Position numbers and translations under genes: made by a program
Shown here: piece by piece, positions 1 to 12,983 of the stretch
Layout: every line of letters begins with the position of its first letter
Position numbering within the stretch: the first letter of the stretch is position 1
Notes under the pieces: model-generated
Database searches by the model: none
Seen by the model: only the letters and a program-made list of their open reading frames with translations
Told to the model about the DNA's origin: nothing
Source: Lumbricus rubellus
Taxonomy: Eukaryota > Annelida > Clitellata > Crassiclitellata > Lumbricidae
Assembly: GCA_945859605.1 (NCBI GenBank)
Contig: OX243812.1
Location: 804,001 to 868,000 of the forward strand
Reading direction: 5' to 3'
Length of the DNA: 64,000 nucleotides

Positions 1-3000
1 TATTATTAGATGAAGTTTTGTTTTTTATCATTGCAGTATTATTAGATGAAGTTTTGTTTTTCATCATTGCAGTAATTAGATGAAGTTTTGTTTTTCATCA
101 TTGCAGTATTATTAGATGAAGTTTTGTTTTTAATCATTGCAGTATTATTAGATGAAGTTTTGTTTTTCATCATTGCAGTAATTAGATGAAGTTTTGTTTT
201 TCATCATTGCAGTATTATTAGATGAGGTTTTGTTTTTCATCATTGCAGTAATTAGATGAAGTTTTGTTTTTTATCATTGCAGTATTATTAGATGAAGTTT
301 TGTTTTTCATCATTGCAGTATTATTAGATGAAGTTTTGTTTTTCATCATTGCAGTAATATTAGATGAAGTTTTGTTTTTCATCATTGCAGTATTATTAGA
401 TGAAGTTTTGTTTTTAATCATTGCAGTATTATTAGATGAAGTTTTGTTTGCATCATTGCAGTAATTAGATGAAGTTTTGTTTTTTATCATTGCAGTAATA
501 TTAGATGAAGTTTTGTTTTTCATCATTGCAGTATTATTAGATGAAGTTTTGTTTTTCATCATTGCAGTATTATTAGATGAAGTTTTGTTTTTCATCATTG
601 CAGTATTATTAGATGAAGTTTTGTTTTTTATCATTGCAGTATTATTAGATGAAGTTTTGTTTTTCATCATTGCAGTATTATTAGATGAGGTTTTGTTTTT
701 CATCATTGCAGTAATTAGATGAAGTTTTGTTTTTCATCATTGCAGTAATTAGATGAAGTTTTGTTTTTCATCATTGCAGTATTATTAGATGAAGTTTTGT
801 TTTTAATCATTGCAGTATTATTAGATGAAGTTTTGTTTTTCATCATTGCAGTAATTAGATGAAGTTTTGTTTTTCATCATTGCAGTATTATTAGATGAAG
901 TTTTGTTTTTCATCATTGCAGTATTATTAGATGAAGTTTTGTTTTTAATCATTGCAGTATTATTAGATGAAGTTTTGTTTTTCATCATTGCAGTAATTAG
1001 ATGAAGTTTTGTTTTTCATCATTGCAGTATTATTAGATGAAGTTTTGTTTTTTATCATTGCAGTATTATTAGATGAAGTTTTGTTTTTTATCATTGCAGT
1101 ATTATTAGATGAAGTTTTGTTTTTCATCATTGCAGTAATTAGATGAAGTTTTGTTTTTCATCATTGCAGTATTATTAGATGAAGTTTTGTTTTTTATCAT
1201 TGCAGTATTATTAGATGAAGTTTTGTTATTCATCATTGCAGTAATTAGATGAAGTTTTGTTTTTCATCATTGCAGTAATTAGATGAAGTTTTGTTTTTCA
1301 TCATTGCAGTAATTAGATGAAGTTTTGTTTTTAATCATTGCAGTATTATTAGATGAAGTTTTGTTTTTCATCATTGCAGTAATTAGATGAAGTTTTGTTT
1401 TTCATCATTGCAGTAATTAGATGAAGTTTTGTTTTTCATCATTGCAGTATTATTAGATGAAGTTTTGTTTTTCATCATTGCAGTATTATTAGATGAAGTT
1501 TTGTTTTTAATCATTGCAGTATTATTAGATGAAGTTTTGTTTTTCATCATTGCAGTAATTAGATGAAGTTTTGTTTTTCATCATTGCAGTATTATTAGAT
1601 GAAGTTTTGTTTTTCATCATTGCAGTATTATTAGATGAAGTTTTGTTTTTTATCATTGCAGTAATTAGATGAAGTTTTGTTTTTCATCATTGCAGTATTA
1701 TTAGATGAAGTTTTGTTTTTTATCATTGCAGTAATTAGATGAAGTTTTGTTTTTTATCATTGCAGTATTATTAGATGAAGTTTTGTTTTTCATCATTGCA
1801 GTAATTAGATGAAGTTTTGTTTTTCATCATTGCAGTATTATTAGATGAAGTTTTGTTTTTAATCATTGCAGTATTATTAGATGAAGTTTTGTTTTTCATC
1901 ATTGCAGTAATATTAGATGAAGTTTTGTTTTTCATCATTGCAGTAATTAGATGAAGTTTTGTTTTTCATCATTGCAGTATTATTAGATGAGGTTTTGTTT
2001 TTCATCATTGCAGTAATTAGATGAAGTTTTGTTTTTCATCATTGCAGTATTATTAGATGAGGTTTTGTTTTTCATCATTGCAGTAATTAGATGAAGTTTT
2101 GTTTTTCATCATTGCAGTATTATTAGATGAGGTTTTGTTTTTCATCATTGCAGTAATTAGATGAAGTTTTGTTTTTTATCATTGCAGTATTATTAGATGA
2201 AGTTTTGTTTTTCATCATTGCAGTATTATTAGATGAAGTTTTGTTTTTCATCATTGCAGTAATATTAGATGAAGTTTTGTTTTTCATCATTGCAGTAATT
2301 AGATGAAGTTTTGTTTTTCATCATTGCAGTAATTAGATGAAGTTTTGTTTTTCATCATTGCAGTATTATTAGATGAAGTTTTGTTTTTCATCATTGCAGT
2401 ATTATTAGATGAAGTTTTGTTTTTCATCATTGCAGTATTATTAGATGAAGTTTTGTTTTTAATCATTGCAGTATTATTAGATGAAGTTTTGTTTTTCATC
2501 ATTGCAGTAATTAGATGAAGTTTTGTTTTTCATCATTGCAGTATTATTAGATGAAGTTTTGTTTTTCATCATTGCAGTAATATTAGATGAAGTTTTGTTT
2601 TTCATCATTGCAGTATTATTAGATGAAGTTTTGTTTTTCATCATTGCAGTATTATTAGATGAAGTTTTGTTTTTCATCATTGCAGTAATTAGATGAAGTT
2701 TTGTTTTTCATCATTGCAGTATTATTAGATGAAGTTTTGTTTTTCATCATTGCAGTAATTAGATGAAGTTTTGTTTTTCATCATTGCAGTATTATTAGAT
2801 GAAGTTTTGTTTTTCATCATTGCAGTATTATTAGATGAAGTTTTGTTTTTTATCATTGCAGTAATTAGATGAAGTTTTGTTTTTTATCATTGCAGTATTA
2901 TTAGATGAAGTTTTGTTTTTCATCATTGCAGTATTATTAGATGAAGTTTTGTTTTTCATCATTGCAGTAATATTAGATGAAGTTTTGTTTTTCATCATTG

Positions 3001-4661
3001 CAGTAATTAGATGAAGTTTTGTTTTTCATCATTGCAGTAATTAGATGAAGTTTTGTTTTTTATCATTGCAGTAATTAGATGAAGTTTTGTTTTTTATCAT
3101 TGCAGTATTATTAGATGAAGTTTTGTTTTTCATCATTGCAGTATTATTAGATGAAGTTTTGTTTTTCATCATTGCAGTATTATTAGATGAAGTTTTGTTT
3201 TTAATCATTGCAGTAAAATTAGATGAAGTTTTGTTTTTCATCATTGCAGTATTATTAGATGAAGTTTTGTTTTTCATCATTGCAGTATTATTAGATGAAG
3301 TTTTGTTTTTTATCATTGCAGTATTATTAGATGAAGTTTTGTTTTTCATCATTGCAGTAATATTAGATGAAGTTTTGTTTTTCATCATTGCAGTATTATT
3401 AGATGAAGTTTTGTTTTTCATCATTGCAGTATTATTAGATGAAGTTTTGTTTTTCAACAATGCGTTAAATAGATGAAGTTTTGTTTTTAATCATTGCAGT
3501 AATTAGATGAAGTTTTGTTTTTAATCATTGCAGTATTATTAGATGAAGTTTTGTTTTTCATCATTGCAGTATTATTAGATGAAGTTTTGTTTTTAATCAT
3601 TGCAGTATTATTAGATGAAGTTTTGTTTTTCATCATTGCAGTAATTAGATGAAGTTTTGTTTTTCATCATTGCAGTATTATTAGATGAAGTTTTGTTTTT
3701 CATCATTGCAGTATTATTAGATGAAGTTTTGTTTTTCATCATTGCAGTAATATTAGATGAAGTTTTGTTTTTCATCATTGCAGTATTATTAGATGAAGTT
3801 TTGTTTTTCATCATTGCAGTATTATTAGATGAAGTTTTGTTTTTCATCATTGCAGTATTATTAGATGAAGTTTTGTTTTTCATCATTGCAGTAATTAGAT
3901 GAAGTTTTGTTTTTCATCATTGCAGTAATTAGATGAAGTTTTGTTTTTCATCATTGCAGTATTATTAGATGAAGTTTTGTTTTTCATCATTGCAGTAATT
4001 AGATGAAGTTTTGTTTTTCATCATTGCAGTATTATTAGATGAAGTTTTGTTTTTCATCATTGCAGTATTATTAGATGAAGTTTTGTTTTTCATCATTGCA
4101 GTAATATTAGATGAAGTTTTGTTTTTCATCATTGCAGTATTATTAGATGAAGTTTTGTTTTTCATCATTGCAGTATTATTAGATGAAGTTTTGTTTTTCA
4201 TCATTGCAGTATTATTAGATGAAGTTTTGTTTTTCATCATTGCAGTAATTAGATGAAGTTTTGTTTTTCATCATTGCAGTATTATTAGATGAAGTTTTGT
4301 TTTTCATCATTGCAGTATTATTAGATGAGGTTTTGTTTTTCATCATTGCAGTAATATTAGATGAAGTTTTGTTTTTTAACATTGCAGTAATTAGATGAAG
4401 TTTTGTTTTTCATCATTGCAGTATTATTAGATGAAGTTTTGTTTTTCATCATTGCAGTATTATTAGATGAAGTTTTGTTTTTCATCATTGCAGTAATTAG
4501 ATGAAGTTTTGTTTTTCATCATTGCAGTAATTAGATGAAGTTTTTTGTGTATCATTGCGTTAAATAGATGAAGTTTTGTTTTTAATCATTGCAGTAATTA
4601 GATGAAGTTTTGTTTTTCATCATTGCAGTAATTAGATGAAGTTTTGTTTGCATCATTGCAG
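1..4661 (+). repeat. Minisatellite of 34/36-bp units, each with a 3' splice-site-like motif
   Basis: Tandem array filling the window from its first base, about 130 near-identical units. The core is ttagatgaag, then a T-rich tract, then catcattgcag. Units are 36 bp when the joint reads gtattattag or gtaatattag, and 34 bp when it reads gtaattag. Common variants change tttttcatc to tttttaatc or ttttttatc, and gatgaag to gatgagg. Two damaged units containing gcgttaaatagatgaag lie near 3463 and 4557. Every unit has a T-rich run followed by attgcag, which resembles a 3' splice acceptor, and the last unit directly abuts the large exon at 4662. Open frames of 12-residue repeats on both strands (FFIIAVLLDEVL and its complement-strand counterpart) follow from the 36-bp period and break at each 34-bp unit, so I do not treat them as genes. 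Confidence 0.95.
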
Positions 4662-7600
4662 TGACCCACGCACCGACTACAACACAGAAACCGACGACGT
4701 CTAGATCCACAGCGACACAACACCATGCAGGTGGAATGACAACTCCAGCTCCATCTTTCCAATCAAAACAAACACTGAATCGAGGATTCGCCACCACTCC
4801 TAGTTCCAATGAAAGGAGTGGTTCGTCAAGGACATCACACGGATCACGTGACTCAGGTCGTCCGGGAGCCAAGCCAGGCGCTGGATCGGGATCCGGATTG
4901 GATAAAGGTGAGTCTGGAAAGAACGGGAAGGTCAATCTGGGAGAAGTGATCAACGGTAGTAATTCGATGGCAGTTGGAGCGATCGAACCAACGAGGCCGA
5001 CGATTCGGTTTGAGACGCCAAAGATACCAGACATCCTGCCACCTCCAGTCTACATTGCAGGGGAAACGGATGGACCGATGTACCACGAACTGCAGGCGAA
5101 GAACCTCACCTCCATCTACGACCGACGACGCGGAGGAGAGAGACCGGAAACAGATGGACACGATGGAGGAGAGAAAGATCTGGAACGTCGAAGGACAACA
5201 GCGAAACCAAATCTACGCGGACCGAACTCAGAGAATGGGGATAAACGGCGGAAAAACGAAAGAGATGGAAATGATGTCGATGATGGAAATGGCGGAAATT
5301 ATGGAAACGGAAATGGAAACGGAAACGGATATGGAAACGGTAATGGAAATGGAGATAGATATAGAAACGGTAATGGAAATGGAGATAGAAATGGAAACGG
5401 AAACGGATATGGAAACGGTAATGGAAATGGAGATAGAAATGGAAACGGTAATGGAAATGGAGATAGAAATGGAAACGGAAATGGAAATGGAAACGGAAAC
5501 GGATATGGAAACGGTAATGGAAATGGAGATAGAACTGGGAACGGAAACGGTAATGGAAATGGAGATAGAAATGGAAACGGAAATGGAAATGGAAATGGAA
5601 ACGGATATGGAAATGGAAACGGTAATGGAAATGGAAACGGATATGGAAATGGAAACGGTAATGGAAATGGAGATAGAAATGGAAACGGAAATGGAAATGG
5701 AAACGGATATGGAAATGGAAACGGATATGGAAATGGAAACGGATATGGAAATGGAAACGGTAATGGAAATGGAGATAAAAATGGAAATGGAAACAAAGAT
5801 GACAACGGAAATGGACATGGAAATGGTATCGGTGATGGAAACGGAAATGGAAATGGAAATGGAGGTAAGAAGACAGTGCCACCGAGAGGCAGTTCAGAGC
5901 ACGGCATTTGGACCTTTGACAGGGACGGTCATCTGGTTCGAGAGGATAACCCCGAGGGTGAGATTGAAGGGGGTCAGTTGCCCCCGATTCCAGACGACAG
6001 CGCGATGTTCATCGAAGGAGATGAGATCTGGATTCTCGAGAAGACTGGCAAGAGACGGTTGATCGGCTGCGTCATCAATGGCACGCACTACATCGGACAC
6101 TGGATCTTCGACGAACATGGAAACCGGAAGTGGTTCGGTTACCCGTCGTCGACGGACCTCACCGACCGGATCATCCGGAATGGACCTGGCGAGAGAACCG
6201 CCGTCGAGTCCGCAGAACGTCGGTTGGAACCAGACGAGGAGAGGGATGTCTCGAGGTTGAGCAAGATTCCAGATGTAGGCAGTCATCATCCGACTGAACC
6301 ATCTGACGTTGTAGATGACAAGAATCGGACGAGGACAGATGACTATGACACGGGTGAACCTCTACAGACGGATCAGGCTGAGGTTCCCGGATACTGGGGC
6401 GTTGATGAGAATGGTCGCGATGTCTACTACGTCTACATCAGTCCAGGAGTCTTCGAACTCGTCTATCCGGACGACACAGAGGGAGAGGAGGAGGGGGAGT
6501 CGTCATCGAACGGAGAGAGTTCGACGGCGGAATCATTGCCACTTGGAGGGAATCGGGAACAGAGGGGAGACGAAGAAGAAGAAGAAGAAGATGATGACTT
6601 GACTCCTGACCCAGGACACGGAAATGGAAACGGAAACGGAAATGGAAATGGAAACAGAAATGGAAATGGAAACGGAAATGAAAATGGAAATGGAAATGGA
6701 CATGGAAATGGAAACGGAGATGGAAATGGAAACGGAGATGGAAATGGAAATGGACATGGAAATGGAAACGGAGATGGAAATGGAAACGGAGATGGAAATG
6801 GAAACGGAGATGGAAATGGAAACGGAGATGGAAATGGAAACGGAGATGGAAATGAACATGGAAATGGAAATGGAAATGGACACGGAAATGGAAATGGAAA
6901 TAGATACGGAAATGGAAATGGAAATGGATACGGAAACGGAAATGGAAACGGAAATGGAAACGGAAATGGAAACGGAAATGGAAACGGAAATGGAAACGAA
7001 GGATCCGTGTTTCCTGGTGAGGACACTGAAGAAGAGAATCGTCAGGAGGTTCTTGGTCCGGACGGAAGGAATGGATATTGGGGTGTGAACGAAAACGGTC
7101 GACAGGTCTGGTATCTCTACACCTGTCCAGGCGTCTATGTCCAGGCACCGGATGGTCCACCCACCGACGAGAATGGTCAGCCAATCACGTATGGTCAGGC
7201 GGAGTGCGCAGGTGTGGACGACAACGGAGACGAAGTCATCTACACGTACGTTGGTCCAGGTGATTTCCGGAGGAAGTTTCCAGACGAGGAGACCGACGAC
7301 TCTGACACGGAGGAGACAGAGGAAGCTTTCCACGCCGTCGGAGGAAAGCCAGAGTCTTCGGTGAACTATCCGGACCTGGAAAGAAACCAAGGAAACATTG
7401 CAGCCACACTTGCACCAGCTGGAATACGAAGACCAGGATCTGAAAGAGATGGAGACATCGATATCGTGGACGAAAACTCCAGACCGAGAGTAAGAAATCC
7501 AGAGTCATCGGAAAACTATCCAGAGCTGGAAAGGAACCACGGAGCTACACAGTCACCGGCTGGAATACGACGACCAGATTCAGAGAGAGACAGAGGCGGC

Positions 7601-9524
7601 ACCGATGCCGTGGATTCGAACTCGAGACCGAGAGTACGGCCCGAGGGTGAGGGGGACAAGAGGATTCCTCCGAAGGAGGATGGCGACGAGAAACCGGAAG
7701 TTGGTGTTTATAAGTTTGATTCTGAGGGGAACTTCGAGCGTTTGAAGGTCGTCACTGCTCCGAACCTGAAGATCCCAACGATCGACGAAGGTGATGAGGT
7801 CGTCATCGATGGTGGAAAGATCTGGGTGAAGAAACCAACGGGAAGTAGAAGGATGATCGGCTGCGTTATCAATGGAACGCATTACATTGGAATCTGGGTT
7901 TTTGATGAGAACGGGAACCAACTGCTGTACGGTTATCCATCAAAAGAGATTACTGAAGGGCTGAAGGTCGACAAGGATCGTACCAGACGACCAGTCGAAC
8001 CAACGGACTCTGATCGCCGCAACCAAAGACCTTCACACCCGATTGTAGATCACGGAAATGGAAACGGAAATGGAAATGGAAATGGACATGGAAATGGAAA
8101 TGGAAATGGACATGGAAATGGAAATGGAAACGGAAATGGTTACGGAAATGAAAATGGAAACGGACATGGAAATGAAAATGGAAATGGACATGGAAATGGA
8201 AATGGACGTGGAGAAAGAAATGGAAATGGAAATGGAAACGAACATGTAAATGGAAATGGAAACGGAAATGGTTACGGAAATGAAAATGGAAACGGACATG
8301 GAAATGGAAATGGAAACGGAAATGGAAATGGAAATGGAAATGGACATGGAAATGGAAATGGACATGGACATGGAAATGGAAATGGAAATGGAAATGGAAA
8401 TGGAAATGGAGATGGACATGGACGTGGAGAAAGAAATGGAAATGGAAATGGAAATGGACATGGAAATGGAAACGGAGATGGAAATGGGCATGGAAATGGA
8501 AATGGAAATGGAGATGGAGATGGGTATGGATATGGAAATGGAAATGGTTACGGAAATGGAAATGGAAATGGAAACGGAGATGGAAATGGGTATGGAAATG
8601 GAAATGGAAATGGAAACGGAATCGGGGAAGTGGACAGTCAAGAAGACCGTTACGAGATTCACCGAGGAGTGGGTGGACAAGAGGAGCCAGAATCACAGGA
8701 ATTTCGAGGAAATGTCGTCGAATCAGACGGACGTGATTCTCTGAAACCAGAAACCTCAACTAAAGGATCCTTGGAGAACGGGGCAGCACCAGGATCTGGA
8801 TCAAGAAGGGGAAGCGTCCTTGATCCGAACGGCAAACCCGGATTTTGGGAAAGGGACGAGAATGGCGATCTTGTTTGGTACCGCTACACGTGTCCGGGAG
8901 TGTACGAACCGGTTCCAGAAGGTTCTTCATCCTTGTCGCCTGAGGATCTCGAGTCCGGCGAAGCGGAAGTGGACGGAGAACTCGGATGTATCGGTGTAGA
9001 TGATGACGGCAGAGACGTCTGGTATGTCTACGTCAGACCCGGTGAGTTCCAGCAGGTCCCGATGAGCCCTGAGATCGATGACGACGACGACGACGACAAC
9101 GACGACAGAGGTAGTTCTAACACTGACAAGAATCAACCGAAGTCAGCGAGAGACGCTTCGAGTGAAAAGGAGTTGCAGAGACAGGCAGACCAGACGAAGC
9201 CACATCAACCATTGGTCGGTCATAGGTCAACGACAGTAGCGACACCTGCTAAGACAACTCGACCTCGTCTGGTGCCGAAGAATGGTCATGGTGGGCATGG
9301 TGGTGGTAATGGTGGTCATAGTGGTGGTCATGGTGGTGGTCATGGTGGTAATGGTGGTCATGGTGGTGTAAGTGATGGCACGAAGAATGGACATGGTGGT
9401 CATGGTGGTCATGGTGGGAATGGTGGTGGAAGTGACGGTACGAAGGTAAAGAACCAGAAACCAACGAAAGGAACGGAGCATACAAAGATAGCCGATAACA
9501 ACGACGACGATAATGACCAAGAAG
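4662..9524 (+). CDS. Internal exon of a secreted-type Asn-Gly-repeat, multi-module protein
   Basis: Exon of 4863 bp, open throughout, 1620 whole codons. It opens after attgcag at 4659-4661, needs one base from an upstream exon outside the window, and ends CAAGAAG|gtaaac at 9524 in phase 1. Order along the exon: a Thr/Ser/Pro-rich basic start; (NG)n block 1 (nt 5283-5862); module A1 with the core GCVINGTHYIG (5902-6150); module B1, YWGVDENGRDVYYVY (6391-6471); an Asp/Glu run; (NG)n block 2 (6616-7000); B2 and B3 (7075-7290); A2 (7701-7950); (NG)n block 3 (8053-8622); B4 and B5 (8840-9050); an Asp run; and a Gly/His/Asn tract (9283-9443). NGT in module A is an N-glycosylation sequon. Gly-Asn repeats are known from the molluscan shell proteins nacrein and N66, but I see no carbonic anhydrase domain. 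I do not recognise modules A and B. An extracellular matrix role is inferred. Confidence 0.85.
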
Positions 9525-9659
9525 GTAAACGCTCTCTCAATACTTAGTAATGATCCTAATCTATTCTAACCCTGCATGATATGGCCTACATCTAATCTAT
9601 TATATTCTCGTCTTGTCTTATCTAGTCATTTGTATTCTATTATTTCTATTATATACCAT

Positions 9660-10347
9660 TCTATTCCATTCTATCTAATTATATTGCAGTCCAGTCTATT
9701 CCAGTCTAGGCTATTCCAGTCTATTCCAATTTATTCCAGTCTATTCCAGTCCTGTCTATTCCAGTCTATTCCAGTCCAGTCTAGTCCAGTCTATTCCAGT
9801 CCAGTCCAGTCTATTCCAGTCTAGTCCAGTCTAGTCCAGTCCTGTCTATTCCGAGCAAGTCTATTCCAGTCCAGTCTAGTCTATTCCAGTCTAGTCTATT
9901 CCAGTCCAGTCAAGTCCAGTCTATTCCAGTCTATTCCAGTCTATTCCAGTCCAGTCCAGTCTATTTCAGTCTAGTCCAGTTCAGTCTATTCCAGGCCAGT
10001 CCAGTTTAGGCTATTCCAGTCTATTCCAGTCTATTCCAGTCCAGTCCAGTCTATTCCAGTCCAGTCCAGTCTATTCCAGTCTAGTCCAGTCTAGTCCAGT
10101 CTAGTCTATTCCGAGCAAGTCTATTCCAGTCCAGTCTAGTCTATTCCAGTCTAGTCTATTCCAGTCCAGTCAAGTCCAGTCTATTCCAGTCCAGTCCAGT
10201 CTATTCCAGTCCAGTCTATTTCAGTCTATTCCAGTCTAGTCTATTCCAGTCCAGTCTATTCCAGTATATTCCAGTCTATTCAGTCCAGTCTATTCCAGTC
10301 CAGTCCAGTCTATTCCAGTCCAGTCCAGTCTATTCCAGCCCAGTCTT
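9660..10347 (+). repeat. Degenerate tctattccag / ccagt tandem array
   Basis: About 690 bp built from ccagt and ctatt blocks, mostly reading tctattccag with variants ccagtccagt and ctagtccagt. A longer segment recurs: the stretch containing ctattccgagcaagtctatt appears near 9846 and again near 10108, about 260 bp apart. It sits in the first half of the 4.6-kb intron. Each tattccag again resembles a 3' splice site. Confidence 0.9.
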
Positions 10348-10561
10348 TTCTTTCCTATTATGTTCTAGTCTAGTGTTATCGTGTATATTCTGTTGTATTC
10401 CAGTTTCATCTGCACTCTTCTAGCATCATAGTCCAACCCATCGTAATCTAATCTAGCGTACATTCTGGCAAACTGGCGTAGGTCTACACTCTACAGTAAC
10501 TCTACCGTCCGGTCTAATCTCGGAACTATGATGGCGCCATTATTTCATCAGTCTATCCAGA

Positions 10562-10651
<90 letters not shown>
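10562..10651 (+). repeat. (CT)n microsatellite
   Basis: Nearly pure CT dinucleotide run, one ctttct interruption, inside the long intron. Confidence 0.95.
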
Positions 10652-10657
<6 letters not shown>

Positions 10658-10847
10658 CACTGATTGCGTTTTTATTTGGTCGTTGTTTGACTTCGCCTGT
10701 TGATCTGTCTTTCGAACTGTCTGTCGATCTGTATGTCTGTCTGTCTGTCTTCTGTTTGTCCGTCTGTCTGCCTACCCTACTCTGTTCTTTTCTAACCCAT
10801 TTGGTCTTATGAGTCACAGCGGAATCTGAAATAGAATCATCCAGAAC

Positions 10848-10867
10848 TCCTCCTCTCCTTCTCCTCC

Positions 10868-10899
<32 letters not shown>

Positions 10900-10945
10900 C
10901 TCCTCCTCCTCCTCCTCCTCCTCCTCCTCTTCCTTCTCTTCCATC
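10848..10945 (+). repeat. (CTC)n / CTT-rich microsatellite
   Basis: Pyrimidine-only tract of ctc with some ctt triplets. Arg- and Leu-rich frames across it are artefacts of composition. Confidence 0.9.
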
Positions 10946-11309
10946 CGGAGATCATTTCGACGAAACCAATCCATCGCCCATCATAAACTGTTGAACCGAA
11001 GCAACTTGACAGAAACATTCTCTCTCCTCAGACTCTCAAAAGGTCATTAACACAGCCGCAGAAGCAACACCTTTCATTTGCTGTTGACAAGATGCTGCCC
11101 CTGTCCCTCCCTAAATCATGCCTGGCTAGTTTTCTTTTCGCCGTTATTAGCGCATTAAATCTGAACCCAGGACGTCTGCGGGAGTTTTAGGAAAAACAAT
11201 GACGGAGGAATTGAAAGTTGTTCTATTATTCACGCTCCATTTGGTTTTCGTCAACGCTTTAGGAGAAGTCCATGAGTGATTGTCTCAAGAAGGCTCTGAA
11301 AAATGTACT

Positions 11310-11640
11310 GCATGGATGAATGGGTGGGTAGATGCATAGGTGGATGGATGGGTAGACGCATGGGTGGATGAATGGATGGGTAGATGCATGGGTGGATAGA
11401 TGGGTAGACGCATGGGTGGATGAATGGATGGGTAGACGCATGGGTGGATAGATGGGTAAACGCATGGGTGGATGAATGGATGGGTAGATGCATGGGTAGA
11501 TAGATGGGTAGACGCATGGGTGGATGAATGGATGGGTAGATGCATGGGTGGATAGATGGGTAGACGCATGGGTGGATGAATGGATGGGTAGACGCATGGG
11601 TGGATGAATGGATGGGTAGATGCATGGGTGGATGGGGTGG
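11310..11640 (+). repeat. GATG-derived minisatellite, alternating 24- and 28-bp units
   Basis: Units of gatgggtagacgcatggg followed by tggatgaatg or tggata, alternating to a composite of about 52 bp. It is derived from the same gatg tetranucleotide as the array at 12.1-12.6 kb. Confidence 0.9.
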
Positions 11641-12119
11641 GGTTGATGGAATGTGAACCCTCCCCCGATAGAAAATCACAGTGAACACGGTTAAATTTTT
11701 ATGATGATGGTGCTCTGCCCGTAGGCAGGCTCATTGGCTTTACGCCCCTGGGGATGAGATGAGTGAGGTGGTTTCCCGTTGCCTTCCCCACAGACAATGA
11801 TGGGTACGCAACTTGCCCAAGGTCGCTCCGCAGGAGCTTGCGCCCCTGCGTCCCACACGTGATAGCCCGAGATAATCTAAATCTCTTAATGTCAACTCCC
11901 AGCAAAAGGAAATTAAGAACATGGGTATTTCTCAAGGAGGATTCTACATTAAGTTTAAATTGTTTATGCTATTAGGACTGTACACAGTGTACAGTAGTGC
12001 GAAGAAAATTTGATCAAACCAAAGAGTTGTAGCTTGAAAAAATAAGACAGTTTCGATTTTCCATTGGAGCAAAAGCCACGTATTAGTTATTACCCAGGTG
12101 CGGGCTCCCCACTTGGATA

Positions 12120-12634
12120 TGTGGAATTGTGGATAAATGGATGTATTGGTAGATGGATGGGAAGGCGGCGGATCGATGGGTGGCATGACTGATTGGATGG
12201 GTGGGTAAATGGATGGGTGGTTGTATGGATGGTTGTATGGATGAAACACATGGAAATATGGGCGTGTGCATGCATGCATGGATTAGAGGGTGAATGCGTG
12301 CATGGGTGACGGCTGACTGAGTGTATCATGGATGGATGGATGGATGGATGGATGGATGGATGGATGGATGGATGGATGTATGGACGGATGGATGGATGAA
12401 TAAATGGATGGACGGATGGATAGATGGATGGATGGATGGATGGATGGATGGATGGATGGATGGATGTATGGACGGATGGATGGATGAATAAATGGATGGA
12501 CGGATGGATAGATGGATGGATGGATGGATGGATGGATGGATGGATGGATGGATGGATGGATGGATGGATGGATGGATGGATGGATGGATGGATGGATGGA
12601 TGGATGGATGGATGGATGGATGGATGGATGGATG
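12120..12634 (+). repeat. (GATG)n microsatellite
   Basis: Degenerate gatg/ggtg at 12120-12328, then nearly pure gatg to 12634. A block containing gtatggacggatggatgaataaatg is duplicated at about 12377 and 12466. Confidence 0.95.
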
Positions 12635-12951
12635 TGTGAAATTGCGTAGGTGACTGAATGACTAGCTTTTAGAAATGATAGTTGACTGGATGAGTTATGA
12701 ATGAAGAATAATTATGTCTTTTGATGTTCACCATAATTCTCTCCACATCTTCATTTCTTCTGCTCCATCACATCTGTCGCATTCCATACCATTAGTGTCG
12801 ACAGGTTGTTATTATTTTATTATTGTTGTCGTGCATTCGTTGTGTGTGGCCCTCTGCCACCGCTGCTGATGCGATCCTGTCACTCATGCATTCCGGAAAA
12901 CAAAACAACATCCATAGGAACATCATTGTCTCCATCATCAACACAGGCTGG

Positions 12952-12983
<32 letters not shown>

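Noticed and set aside
218..4256. Long 12-residue repeat open frames on both strands
   Set aside because: They follow from a 36-bp period without stops and end wherever a 34-bp unit shifts frame; there is no splice or start context.
1..4661. CRISPR-like array
   Set aside because: Units are contiguous tandem repeats with no unique spacers, in animal DNA.
5106..9520. Alternative frames across the large exon (Glu-Met, His-Phe, Ser-Ile and Pro-Phe repeats)
   Set aside because: They are shadows of the ggaaaygg hexamer repeat. The chosen frame alone keeps the non-repeat modules and ends at phase-matched splice sites.
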